64,000 bases of DNA from positions 363,714-427,713 of the forward strand of contig KE159630.1 of NCBI GenBank assembly GCA_000403335.2. Direction: 5' to 3'. The translations under genes were made by a program, and so were the position numbers. A model generated the notes under the pieces. It saw only the letters and a program-made list of their open reading frames with translations, was not told the DNA's origin and did not search any database. Below are positions 41,265 through 49,973 of this stretch, one piece after another. This DNA is from Lachnospiraceae bacterium MD335. GTDB lineage: Bacteria > Bacillota > Clostridia > Lachnospirales > Lachnospiraceae. Position 1 is the stretch's first letter, and each line of letters opens with the position of its first letter.

Positions 41265-42823
41265 AAAAAGAAGGGATGCCCAAAATTCTGGCAGTTTATC
41301 TGCCGCAGTTTTATGAAAATGAGGACAATAACCGATGGTGGGGGAAGGGATTTACGGATTGGGAGTCTGTAAAGTCGGCAGAGCCATATTTTCCGCAGCA
41401 TGATGAGCCCAAAGTGCCGCTGAATAATGATTATTATGATTTAAGCCAAAAGGAAACAATGGCAAGTCAGGCTGAATTAGCAAAAAAATATGGTGTTGAT
41501 GGATTTTGCTTTTATCATTATTATTTTAAAAATGGTAAAAAAGAATTGGAGCTTCCGGCGGAGAACCTTCTGAAATGGAAAGACATTAATATGCCATTTT
41601 GCTTTAATTGGGCAAGTGAGTCATGGATAAGGTCATGGAGCAGACTGAGTGGAAATGTATGGGCAGAGCGATATGAAAGCGCAGGAGAAAATGTGCAGAA
41701 CGGAATATTGGTAGAGCAGGATTATGGCACATATAATGACTGGGTTCGGCATTTTGAATATCTGCTGCCTTTTTTTCAAGATAAAAGATATATAAAGCTT
41801 GATGGAAAGCCGGTTTTTGTTTTTTATAGTCCAAATGATATACAGCCGTTGAAGGAAATGACAGCATGTTGGCGTAAACAGGCTGTTTTATCGGGACTTC
41901 CGGGACTGCATTTGATAGGGGCGCATATGGACACACCAAATGAATGTTTGGATGCGGCGATGATCTATGAACCTAGAAACAGCATTAATATTTTAAACAA
42001 TAAAGGTGAAATTGTATTAAGGAATGGTGTAAGGTGTTTTGACTATCAAAAAATATGGACAACCATATTGGAATCCGAACCGGTTTTTGGGTATAAGACA
42101 TATTTTTGTGGTGTTTCAGGATATGATGACACTCCGCGGCGAGGGAGAAGCGGGGAGGTTATGATTCATAATTCACCTGAAACGTTTCAGATGAATTTAA
42201 AGAAACTGGTAGAGAAAAGTATCAGATATGGCAATGAATATTTGTTTATTAACGCGTGGAATGAGTGGGGAGAAGGGATGTACCTTGAACCTGATAAGCA
42301 GGAGGGGTATCGATATCTTGAGGCTGTAAAAAATGCGGTTAATAATGCGTCAATGACTTCAAGGATGTGTAATACTGCAGCAGATTATTCGGAAACTGTT
42401 AAAAAAGAAATTTCGCAGTTAAGTTACAACGCGAAAAAATTCAAGTGTTTATTTGAAATTATAGATAAATGGCTGTTTTTGGAACAAGATGGATACATTG
42501 ATTTTTCCGGTTTTTTAAATTCAGAGGGTGTGAATAGAGTTGCTATCTATGGAATGGCATCATTGGGAAGACACTTGTTGCTACAACTGCAAAAGGAGAA
42601 ATTTGCAGTTGCTTTTGGCATAGATCGATATGTGGGGCAGCATGGAGATGACTTTATGATATACAGACCAGAGGACAAGTTCCCCCAAACAGATGCTATT
42701 ATTATAACCTCATATGACACTGTTGCAATAACGGAGGCGCTGCGCGGTAAATATGATGGGAAGATTTATACCTTGGAAGAAATGATTGATAGTATGATTA
42801 AAAGAAATATACAGAATGAATAA
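41261..42823 (+). CDS. WbsX-like (GH99-like) protein fused to Rossmann-like module (520 aa)
   Basis: Typical WbsX start: ILAVYLPQFYENEDNNRWWG followed by KGFTDWESVKSAEPYFPQH, then GVDGFCFYHYYFKNGKKELE and NAWNEWGEGMYLEPD. This GH99-related domain (about 5-365) is found with glycosyltransferases in O-antigen and capsule loci; activity is not established. The C-terminal ~100 residues carry the shared module (NRVAIYGMASLGRHLLLQLQ ... DAIIITSYD). Confidence 0.85.
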   Translation: MKKEGMPKILAVYLPQFYENEDNNRWWGKGFTDWESVKSAEPYFPQHDEPKVPLNNDYYDLSQKETMASQAELAKKYGVDGFCFYHYYFKNGKKELELPAENLLKWKDINMPFCFNWASESWIRSWSRLSGNVWAERYESAGENVQNGILVEQDYGTYNDWVRHFEYLLPFFQDKRYIKLDGKPVFVFYSPNDIQPLKEMTACWRKQAVLSGLPGLHLIGAHMDTPNECLDAAMIYEPRNSINILNNKGEIVLRNGVRCFDYQKIWTTILESEPVFGYKTYFCGVSGYDDTPRRGRSGEVMIHNSPETFQMNLKKLVEKSIRYGNEYLFINAWNEWGEGMYLEPDKQEGYRYLEAVKNAVNNASMTSRMCNTAADYSETVKKEISQLSYNAKKFKCLFEIIDKWLFLEQDGYIDFSGFLNSEGVNRVAIYGMASLGRHLLLQLQKEKFAVAFGIDRYVGQHGDDFMIYRPEDKFPQTDAIIITSYDTVAITEALRGKYDGKIYTLEEMIDSMIKRNIQNE

Positions 42824-42834
42824 AGGAGAAGGAA

Positions 42835-43854
42835 ATGAAGGAATCAATTATTATTTGGGGAATTGGGGATCGAACGAAGATGTATTTGGATAATCAATTT
42901 TTCGCAGATTGTAATATAAAGGGATATGTGGATTCTGTGAAGGCAGGGACTGTTTTTTTGGGAAAAAAAGTGTGTAACCCATCAGAACTGCCTGAGTTAA
43001 TGACAGACACAGATTATTTGATTATATGTAATCGTTTTTTTAGTGAGATTTATGATTCATGCTTGAAGATGGGACTCAAGAGAGAACAGGTTATTTTTAC
43101 GGATTGGATAGATGAACAGTTTGTAAAGTACGATATGGATGTAATTCAATCAATTGAGCCAAAGCTTGTGAGGGAATTGGAGCTTAATCGGTACAAACTC
43201 ATTGAGATGAACGAAAAAGATCCTATTGACGATATAAGGCAGATTGGCCGGGGAACATATGCTGCCCCTACATATATGAGCGATTATTTTAGATATCGTT
43301 CCTTTGAGTATATGGCTGAGATTATAGAGGAGGACCGGATAGATGGCGCAGTTGCCGAACTTGGAGTTTTCAGGGGAGATTTTTCGGCGTTAGTCAATCA
43401 AAAATTTCCTGACAGAAAATTGTATCTTTTTGATACATTTGAAGGATTTGATCAGGAAGAGATTGATAAAGAATCAAAGCTGGGAAGATGTGATGATAAG
43501 TTTGCTCAATATCATACAAATACATCAGTAGAGCGTATGCTTGATAATTTACCGTTTCCAAATCAGAGTATTGTATGCAAAGGTTTGTTTCCCGAATCGG
43601 TTACAGAAGCTGCGGAAAAGGAAGCTTATGCATTTGTCTCAATAGATGTCGATTTTGAAAATTCTATATTGGAAGGTCTGAAGTTTTTCTACCCAAGGTT
43701 GAGTGAAGGCGGTGTTATTTTCCTTCATGACTATAACTCTGCTTTTTTGGGCGGGGTAAAAGCGGCCGTAAGGCGGTATGAAGAATTATTGGGACGGAAA
43801 TTGAAAAAGGTTCCTTTTGCGGACAGAGCAGGGACTTTGGTGATTATAAAATGA
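42835..43854 (+). CDS. TylF/MycF-type O-methyltransferase with N-terminal Rossmann-like module (339 aa)
   Basis: Residues about 1-110 are the shared module (SIIIWGIGDRTKMYLDNQFF). Residues about 160-339 are a macrocin-type methyltransferase: SAM loop VAELGVFRGDFSALV, FDTFEGFD, and the metal/catalytic region VSIDVDFENSILEGLKFFYP with FLHDYNS. Would methylate a sugar hydroxyl. ATG 42835 follows AAAGGAGAAGG; the stop overlaps the next start. Confidence 0.8.
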   Translation: MKESIIIWGIGDRTKMYLDNQFFADCNIKGYVDSVKAGTVFLGKKVCNPSELPELMTDTDYLIICNRFFSEIYDSCLKMGLKREQVIFTDWIDEQFVKYDMDVIQSIEPKLVRELELNRYKLIEMNEKDPIDDIRQIGRGTYAAPTYMSDYFRYRSFEYMAEIIEEDRIDGAVAELGVFRGDFSALVNQKFPDRKLYLFDTFEGFDQEEIDKESKLGRCDDKFAQYHTNTSVERMLDNLPFPNQSIVCKGLFPESVTEAAEKEAYAFVSIDVDFENSILEGLKFFYPRLSEGGVIFLHDYNSAFLGGVKAAVRRYEELLGRKLKKVPFADRAGTLVIIK

Positions 43855-45254
43855 ACTATTTAATTTTTGGAACAGGAGATTATTACAACAGATATAAGAA
43901 GTGGTTTGAGCATCAGGAGATTGTGGCGTTATTGGATAATTCGAAACAAAAACAGTATACCATGATCGATGGAATAAAAGTTTTGCCACCGGAAGAAGGC
44001 GTTAAGCTGCAATACGATTTTATTATAATTTTAAGTTTTTACATAAAACAGATGAAACAGCAGCTTATTTCTTTGGGAGTGTGTGAGAATAAGATTTATC
44101 ATTTTTATGATTTGCATCAATTGTTTCCCCCCAACAAATCATATATACAAGTACAATATTATTTGAATGCAGAAGAAATCATTCAATCGCAGGAACAAAC
44201 GAGTTTTAAAATATTGCTTTTATCAACTGATTTAACATTGGGTGGACCGTCTATCGCGCTTTTTCATGCGGCAATGACTTTAAAAAAACGGGGATATACA
44301 GTAGTTTACGCAGCTATGTGGGATGGGGCGTTGAAAGAAAAGCTTATCAAACACGATATTCCGGTGGTTGTGGATGAAAATTTGCCGATGCTGACAATGA
44401 AACAGGCTGCATGGGTAAACACTTTTTCACTGATAATATGTAATACGCTGAATTTTCATGTGTTTCTTTCAGAAAGAGATACTGTAATTCCTGTTGTGTG
44501 GTGGCTTCATGATGCGGGATTTTTTTATGATGGTGTTAATAGAAAAGTATTTGAGAGGATACATCTTGAAAATCTGAAAGTAGTAACGGTTGGCCCTGTT
44601 CCGGAAATGGCAGTCAAAGAATTTCTGCCGGATTTAAAATGTGAGGAATTGTTATATGGTGTCAGGGAGGTAGAATCCTGCACCGTAAGAAAAAGCGACA
44701 ATAATGTAATACGTTTTATCACGATTGGTTTTTTGGAAGACATTAAAGGGCAGGATATACTGCTTCAGGCAGTTAAAAAGCTGCCAGATCATATCAGACA
44801 CAAGTGTGAATTCTATATAGTCGGACATAATAAAACCTTGTTTGGAGAAAAAATTCAAAATGAGAGCACAAATATATGCGAAATTGTGTTTACGGGTAGT
44901 GTCAGCCATGAAAAAATCCATGAATTACTGGCAGCATCTAATGTACTAATCTGCCCGTCGAGACAGGATACAATGCCGACAGTAGTTGCTGAGGCAATGA
45001 TGCACGCTGTTCCATGCATTGTGTCAGATGCTATAGGGACAACAGCTTATATTTGTGATGGTGTAAACGGATTTATATTTAAAAGCGAAGATGTGACAGC
45101 GTTAGCAGAGAAAATTGAATGGTGTGTGACAAACAGAGAAAAGCTAGGGGAAACAGGCAGAAAAGCAAGAAGTATATATGACAAATATTTTTCCATAACA
45201 GCTTTTGAGACAAAATTTATGAAAATAGTTAAGGATGCATTGGGGAATCAGTGA
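43851..45254 (+). CDS. GT4 glycosyltransferase with N-terminal Rossmann-like module (467 aa)
   Basis: N-terminal ~100 residues are the shared module (NYLIFGTGDYYNRYKKWFEH). The GT-B part begins near 120 (ILLLSTDLTLGGPSIALFHA) and contains RFITIGFLEDIKGQDILLQA and the donor motif SRQDTMPTVVAEAMMHAVPC. Transfers an unknown sugar. Fusion order is the reverse of the GT4 at 34959. Confidence 0.85.
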   Translation: MNYLIFGTGDYYNRYKKWFEHQEIVALLDNSKQKQYTMIDGIKVLPPEEGVKLQYDFIIILSFYIKQMKQQLISLGVCENKIYHFYDLHQLFPPNKSYIQVQYYLNAEEIIQSQEQTSFKILLLSTDLTLGGPSIALFHAAMTLKKRGYTVVYAAMWDGALKEKLIKHDIPVVVDENLPMLTMKQAAWVNTFSLIICNTLNFHVFLSERDTVIPVVWWLHDAGFFYDGVNRKVFERIHLENLKVVTVGPVPEMAVKEFLPDLKCEELLYGVREVESCTVRKSDNNVIRFITIGFLEDIKGQDILLQAVKKLPDHIRHKCEFYIVGHNKTLFGEKIQNESTNICEIVFTGSVSHEKIHELLAASNVLICPSRQDTMPTVVAEAMMHAVPCIVSDAIGTTAYICDGVNGFIFKSEDVTALAEKIEWCVTNREKLGETGRKARSIYDKYFSITAFETKFMKIVKDALGNQ

Positions 45255-45271
45255 TAACGGGGTTGGGATAA

Positions 45272-47362
45272 GTGGACATAGCAAAGTGCTTTGCGGATTA
45301 CAATGGGAAGAAAATAGCGGTATATGGATTAAGTACGGAAACGGAAAAGGCTTTAAAGGATTTGGCGTCCGATTTTGACATTCTGGGCCTTCTTGACGGG
45401 TTCCGAGAGAGTGGAAGCCTGTATGGATATCCAATTATTTCTTTGGATTATGCAGTTAAACGCAGGGCGGAACTGATTTTGGTTGTTGCCCGTCCGGGAT
45501 CGTGCAGGACGATAGCGAGGCGAATTGGAGCAATATGCAGAGAAAATAATATCGCCTTAATTGATATTCGTGGGAAGAACTTACTGGAAGATACGAAAGT
45601 AACTTATGTCTTTTCCGGTATATCAGGTAATACAAAAGCAGAACTTAGAGAAAAAATAGATGCTGCAGACATTGTGAGCTTTGATTTGTTTGATACTCTC
45701 GTTATGCGCCAGACGTTGTTTCCGGAGGATATAGCAGAATACGTGGACAACAGGCTTCGGGAAGATGGGATTTTAATACCGGATTTTGAAAAAAAGAGAA
45801 TAGAGAGTGAAAAGGAGCTATCAAAGGATGCAGCGCCTGCATTGACAGAAATTTATGAGAATATGCTTGCAAAAATAAATGAAGATGATAGAAAAGGTAT
45901 TACAGCGGACCAACTGGCGGACTTAGAGTGGGAAATTGATTATGCCTTGATTATTCCAAGAGAAGATGTATGCGAGATTTTTAAGCAAGCTGTTGCCAGC
46001 GGCAAGAAGGTATACCTTGTTTCAGACACGTATTATAGGAAGGAACAGTTGCATCATATTCTGAGAAAATGTGGCATTATAGAGTATACGGATATTTTAT
46101 CCTCCAGTGATTATGGGATCAGTAAAGTGCAGGGATTATATGAAGTGCTAAAAAACCTGACAGGTGATGCGAGATTTCTGCATATCGGTGATGACATTGT
46201 GGCGGATATAGAGAGTGCACAAAAATATGGATTGGAAACGTACAGACTTTACAGCGGGCAGGATTTATTGGAAATGACAGGGAATATGGGATTTTCCGGG
46301 AACATGGATTCGTTATCTGACCGCTTAAAAATCGGAATGTTTGTCTCGAAAATTTTTAACAGTCCATTTCAATTTGAAAGCGATGGGGGACAGATAGAAG
46401 TAGCTGATGCATATGATGTCGGCTATCTGATTTGTGCGCCGATGATTAGTGATTTTGTACTTTGGTTTTACGAACAGGTTAAACAGCAAAAATTTAGAAA
46501 TATATGGTTCAGTGCCAGAGACGGCTATCTGATCCAAAAAATGTATTCGGAATTATTGAAGACAAAGGCTCAAAATGATGATTCGGTATATTTTATGACC
46601 TCTCGGACCGCTGCTATTCGAGCGGGAATCCGGAATGAAGCAGATATTCGCTATGTGGATGATATGCATTTTAGTGGCAGCTTAAAACAGAATTTAAAGG
46701 ATCGATTTGGAATTGATGCAGATGATGTCAGCAGCAAAGACAGGGCAGATGATGAAGGTGGGCTGTTAAGATATAAAAAAACCATTATGGAAAGGTCAAA
46801 GGTAATATATAGAAATTATCAGACATATATCAATCGTCTTTGTGTTAAAGATGGGGATGTGGCTTTTTTTGACTTTGTGGCAAAAGGTACTAGTCAGATG
46901 TACATACAAAGATTGGTACATAATCAGTTAAAGGGATTCTATTTTTTGCGGCTTGAGGCAGACCATACATTGGATAAAGGATTGGATATTCAATCTTTTT
47001 ATAGAAATGAAGAATCTAATTTGTGTGCAATTTATGATGATTACTATATTTTTGAAACGCTGCTTACGGCTCCGCATCCGTCTGTGCAGGAATTTGATGA
47101 ATATGGGCAGCCTGTTTATGCGCCAGAAACGAGGAGTGAAAGGGACATCTGCTGTTTCAAGAGGGCTCAGGAAGGCATTTTGGATTATTTCAAAACTTAT
47201 ATTAATTTATGTCCTAAAACTGAGAAAATAATTAACCGGAAGCTGGATGAAGTTTTTCTCAAACTGATACATGAAATAAAAATTACGGATTCTGATTTTT
47301 TAAATCTTGTAGTTGAGGATCCGTTTTTTAATAGAATGACGAATATAACAGATGTACTTTAA
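45272..47362 (+). CDS. HAD-superfamily protein with N-terminal Rossmann-like module (696 aa)
   Basis: Residues about 1-110 are the shared module (KKIAVYGLSTETEKALKDLA). The HAD domain follows: motif I VSFDLFDTLVMR, motif II VYLVSDTYY, and motif IV HIGDDIVADIESA. The C-terminal ~320 residues (from about FRNIWFSARDGYLIQKMY) are a conserved companion domain of unknown role in glycan-locus HAD proteins. Start GTG 45272 with GGGTTGGGAT upstream. Possibly a sugar-phosphate phosphatase. Confidence 0.75.
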   Translation: MDIAKCFADYNGKKIAVYGLSTETEKALKDLASDFDILGLLDGFRESGSLYGYPIISLDYAVKRRAELILVVARPGSCRTIARRIGAICRENNIALIDIRGKNLLEDTKVTYVFSGISGNTKAELREKIDAADIVSFDLFDTLVMRQTLFPEDIAEYVDNRLREDGILIPDFEKKRIESEKELSKDAAPALTEIYENMLAKINEDDRKGITADQLADLEWEIDYALIIPREDVCEIFKQAVASGKKVYLVSDTYYRKEQLHHILRKCGIIEYTDILSSSDYGISKVQGLYEVLKNLTGDARFLHIGDDIVADIESAQKYGLETYRLYSGQDLLEMTGNMGFSGNMDSLSDRLKIGMFVSKIFNSPFQFESDGGQIEVADAYDVGYLICAPMISDFVLWFYEQVKQQKFRNIWFSARDGYLIQKMYSELLKTKAQNDDSVYFMTSRTAAIRAGIRNEADIRYVDDMHFSGSLKQNLKDRFGIDADDVSSKDRADDEGGLLRYKKTIMERSKVIYRNYQTYINRLCVKDGDVAFFDFVAKGTSQMYIQRLVHNQLKGFYFLRLEADHTLDKGLDIQSFYRNEESNLCAIYDDYYIFETLLTAPHPSVQEFDEYGQPVYAPETRSERDICCFKRAQEGILDYFKTYINLCPKTEKIINRKLDEVFLKLIHEIKITDSDFLNLVVEDPFFNRMTNITDVL

Positions 47363-47381
47363 AGGGTAGGAGTAGCTATTT

Positions 47382-48050
47382 ATGCGTTTTGAACTTACGG
47401 CATCATTAATGTGTGCCAATTATGGAAATCTTGAAAGGGAAGTCAGGGAACTGGATGAGGGCGGCATTGACTCCTTCCACATCGACATCATGGACGGGCG
47501 TTTTGTCCCGAACTTTGCAATGTCTTTAAATGATATGAAGTACATAGCAGGAGCGACAAAAAAACCGCTTGACGTGCATCTGATGATAGAACATCCAAAT
47601 AACCGCGTGGAGATTTTTCTTCAAAACCTGAGAAAGGGCGACACAGTTTATATCCATCCCGAAGCGGAGTACCATCCGTCAACAACGCTGCAGAAAATTA
47701 TCGACGCGGGCATGATACCGGGAATTGCAATCAATCCGGGGACAAGCATTGAGACGGTATACGAGATGCTTCGGATTGTCAGGAAGGTTCTTGTCATGAC
47801 TGTGAATCCGGGAAATGCGGGACAGATGTACATGCCGTATGTTGGGAAAAAAATTGATAAACTTTTGCTCTTAAAGGAAGAAATGGGGTTTAAGGCATAC
47901 TGGGACGGAGCCTGCAGCGCAGATAAAATTTTAAAATATGCACCAAAAGGAATTGACGGATTTGTACTGGGGACGACACTTTTGTTTGGCAAAAAAAGAT
48001 CGTATAGGGAAATTATACAGGAAATCCATCAATATTGTGATGATGTTTGA
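47382..48050 (+). CDS. Ribulose-phosphate 3-epimerase-like protein (222 aa)
   Basis: TIM-barrel epimerase with conserved SFHIDIMDGRFVPNFAMS, LDVHLMIEHP and the phosphate-site MTVNPGNAGQMY. The C-terminal catalytic region reads YWDGACSADKI in place of the usual VDGG. Interconverts ribulose-5-P and xylulose-5-P or a related ketose phosphate. Followed by a cytidylyltransferase and a polyol-type dehydrogenase, so it probably supplies substrate for a CDP-polyol rather than serving central metabolism. Confidence 0.8.
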   Translation: MRFELTASLMCANYGNLEREVRELDEGGIDSFHIDIMDGRFVPNFAMSLNDMKYIAGATKKPLDVHLMIEHPNNRVEIFLQNLRKGDTVYIHPEAEYHPSTTLQKIIDAGMIPGIAINPGTSIETVYEMLRIVRKVLVMTVNPGNAGQMYMPYVGKKIDKLLLLKEEMGFKAYWDGACSADKILKYAPKGIDGFVLGTTLLFGKKRSYREIIQEIHQYCDDV

Positions 48051-48083
48051 AATGATTTGAAGCAGAACAGGAGTGTGCGGTAA

Positions 48084-48800
48084 TTGGCAGTTGCATTGAT
48101 TTTAGCTGGAGGAAGCGGAACCCGCCTTGGGGCAGACATTCCGAAACAGTATATCGAGGTTTATGGCAGATGTGTCATTTCTTATTGTATTGAACGGCTT
48201 TCCTGTCACGAAAAGATTGACAGGATACAGATTGTCGCGCAAGCGCAGTGGCATGAAAAAATTAAGGAGTGCCTCGAAGCGTACGATAAGAATGGGAAAT
48301 TTAGAGGCTTCTCCGTTCCAGGCAGGAACCGGCAGCTTTCGATTTATAATGGTCTGTCGGATATGAAGGAATATGTCGATAATTTGGACGTGGTGTTGGT
48401 GCATGATGCAGCAAGACCGCTTCTTTCCGAACGGATGATCACAAACTGCCTTGAGGCGATACGGGGATATGACGGTGTGGTGCCGGTTCTGCCGATGAAA
48501 GACACGGTGTATCAGAGTGCGGACGGAAAGAAAATCAGCGCGTTGGTGAAACGGAGCGAAATTTTTTCCGGGCAGGCGCCCGAAGCATTTCGATTTGGGG
48601 TATATTATGAGGCAAACAGAAGGCTGCTTCCTGATACCATATTAACAATAAACGGTTCGACGGAGCCTGCGGTAATGGCAGGATTGGACATGATTATGAT
48701 AGCGGGAGACGAGGATAATTTTAAGATTACCACAAAAGAAGATTTGGAACGGTTTCGGGAACTCATAAAACGGCGGAATAACAATACTGGAGAACGATAA
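48084..48800 (+). CDS. IspD/TarI-family cytidylyltransferase (238 aa)
   Basis: CTP-binding loop LILAGGSGTRLGADIPKQYI, then VLVHDAARPLLSE, VVPVLPMKDTVY and the lysine-containing VKRSEIFSGQAPEAFRF. The family includes MEP cytidylyltransferase and polyol-phosphate cytidylyltransferases. Between an epimerase and a polyol dehydrogenase it is more likely to make a CDP-pentitol (ribitol- or arabinitol-type). Start TTG 48084 with CAGGAG 9-10 nt upstream. Confidence 0.8.
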   Translation: MAVALILAGGSGTRLGADIPKQYIEVYGRCVISYCIERLSCHEKIDRIQIVAQAQWHEKIKECLEAYDKNGKFRGFSVPGRNRQLSIYNGLSDMKEYVDNLDVVLVHDAARPLLSERMITNCLEAIRGYDGVVPVLPMKDTVYQSADGKKISALVKRSEIFSGQAPEAFRFGVYYEANRRLLPDTILTINGSTEPAVMAGLDMIMIAGDEDNFKITTKEDLERFRELIKRRNNNTGER

Positions 48801-48811
48801 AGGAGCAGCAT

Positions 48812-49858
48812 ATGAAAGCATGGGTTTTACATGGAGTAAATGATATCCGCCTTGAAGAGAAGGAGGAACCGCAGCTTAGGGCAGACGAGGCGCTTGTCTG
48901 TGTAAAGGCGGCGGGAATATGCGGATCAGATATTCCGAGGATATACAAAACAGGCGCACATGTGCATCCGCTGATACCAGGACATGAGTTTTCGGGGCAA
49001 GTGGTAAAAGTGGGAAAGAGAGCGGACATAAAGTGGCTTCATAAACGTGTCGGCATTTTTCCGCTTATCCCATGCAGGAAGTGCGCTGCGTGTCAGAGAC
49101 AGCAGTATGAGCTGTGCAGAGATTACGGTTATCTGGGGTCACGCAGAAACGGCGGATTCGCAGAATATACGGCAGTCCCGCAGTGGAATCTGATAGAACT
49201 GCCGGACAGTGTATCGTATGAGGAGGCAGCCATGCTGGAGCCGATGGCGGTTGCGGTTCACGCGATGCGGCGTTTACGGCTGCATCAAAATGACACGGCT
49301 GTCATTTTGGGGCTTGGAACAATCGGTATGCTTCTCCTGATGTTTTTAAAAGACGCAGGTGTTGAAAATATTTTGGCAGTAGGAAATAAAATGTTTCAAA
49401 GGGATACGGTTTTAAGGCTTGGCTTGGATAAAACTCGCTACTGCGACAGCAAAGTCGAAAAGGTTTCCGAGTGGATTATGCAGCATACAGGTCAGACGGG
49501 AGCGGATGTATTTTTTGAATGCGTTGGCAGGAATGAGACTTTTTCTCAGGCAGTTGACCTGACTGCGCCGCAGGGGCAGATTTGTTTGGTTGGCAATCCA
49601 TGTTCGGACATGGCGCTGGAGAAAGCTGTATACTGGAAAATCCTGAGAAACCAGCTCACAGTAACGGGCACATGGAACTCGTCCTTTACGCATCATAACG
49701 GCGACGATTGGCATTATGTGCTTGAAAAACTGACAAAGAAAAGGCTTTCGGTAAAAGAACTGATTTCACATGAACTGATGTTTTGTGATGCGGAGAAAGG
49801 TTTTTTGACAATGCGGGATAAAGAGGAGGATTATATCAAGGTGATGATAAGAAATTAA
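48812..49858 (+). CDS. Zinc-dependent polyol (phosphate) dehydrogenase, TarJ/GatD-like (348 aa)
   Basis: Medium-chain dehydrogenase. Catalytic zinc ligands sit in GICGSDIP and PGHEFSGQV; structural zinc cysteines in CRKCAACQRQQYELC; NAD(P) loop GLGTIGMLLLM. In the cassette it would reduce ribulose-5-P or xylulose-5-P to a pentitol phosphate for the cytidylyltransferase. ATG 48812 follows AAAGGAG. Last gene of the glycan locus. Confidence 0.8.
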   Translation: MKAWVLHGVNDIRLEEKEEPQLRADEALVCVKAAGICGSDIPRIYKTGAHVHPLIPGHEFSGQVVKVGKRADIKWLHKRVGIFPLIPCRKCAACQRQQYELCRDYGYLGSRRNGGFAEYTAVPQWNLIELPDSVSYEEAAMLEPMAVAVHAMRRLRLHQNDTAVILGLGTIGMLLLMFLKDAGVENILAVGNKMFQRDTVLRLGLDKTRYCDSKVEKVSEWIMQHTGQTGADVFFECVGRNETFSQAVDLTAPQGQICLVGNPCSDMALEKAVYWKILRNQLTVTGTWNSSFTHHNGDDWHYVLEKLTKKRLSVKELISHELMFCDAEKGFLTMRDKEEDYIKVMIRN

Positions 49859-49880
49859 ACTGCCATAGCGGTTTTTTAAA
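49858..49880 (+). terminator. Terminator at the end of the glycan locus
   Basis: AAACTGC, a CATA loop and GCGGTTT followed by more T form a short hairpin directly after the stop codon (one G-T pair). Confidence 0.55.
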
Positions 49881-49905
49881 TGTATTCGCCCCGCCAAGAA
49901 AAAAG

Positions 49906-49934
49906 TTGCGGATTTGTCTGCGTGAGAGTATAAT
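49906..49934 (+). promoter_or_regulatory. Promoter of the pilC-like gene
   Basis: TTGCGG (49906-49911) and TATAAT (49929-49934) with a 17-nt spacer, 40 nt before the ATG. Confidence 0.6.
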
Positions 49935-49973
49935 GATAAAGAAAACACATAGGAAAGAAGGTGGGGGCGTCAA

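Noticed and set aside
48084-48800. Calling the cytidylyltransferase ispD
   Set aside because: The sequence fits the IspD/TarI superfamily, but its neighbours (epimerase and polyol dehydrogenase) point to a CDP-polyol, so no symbol is given.
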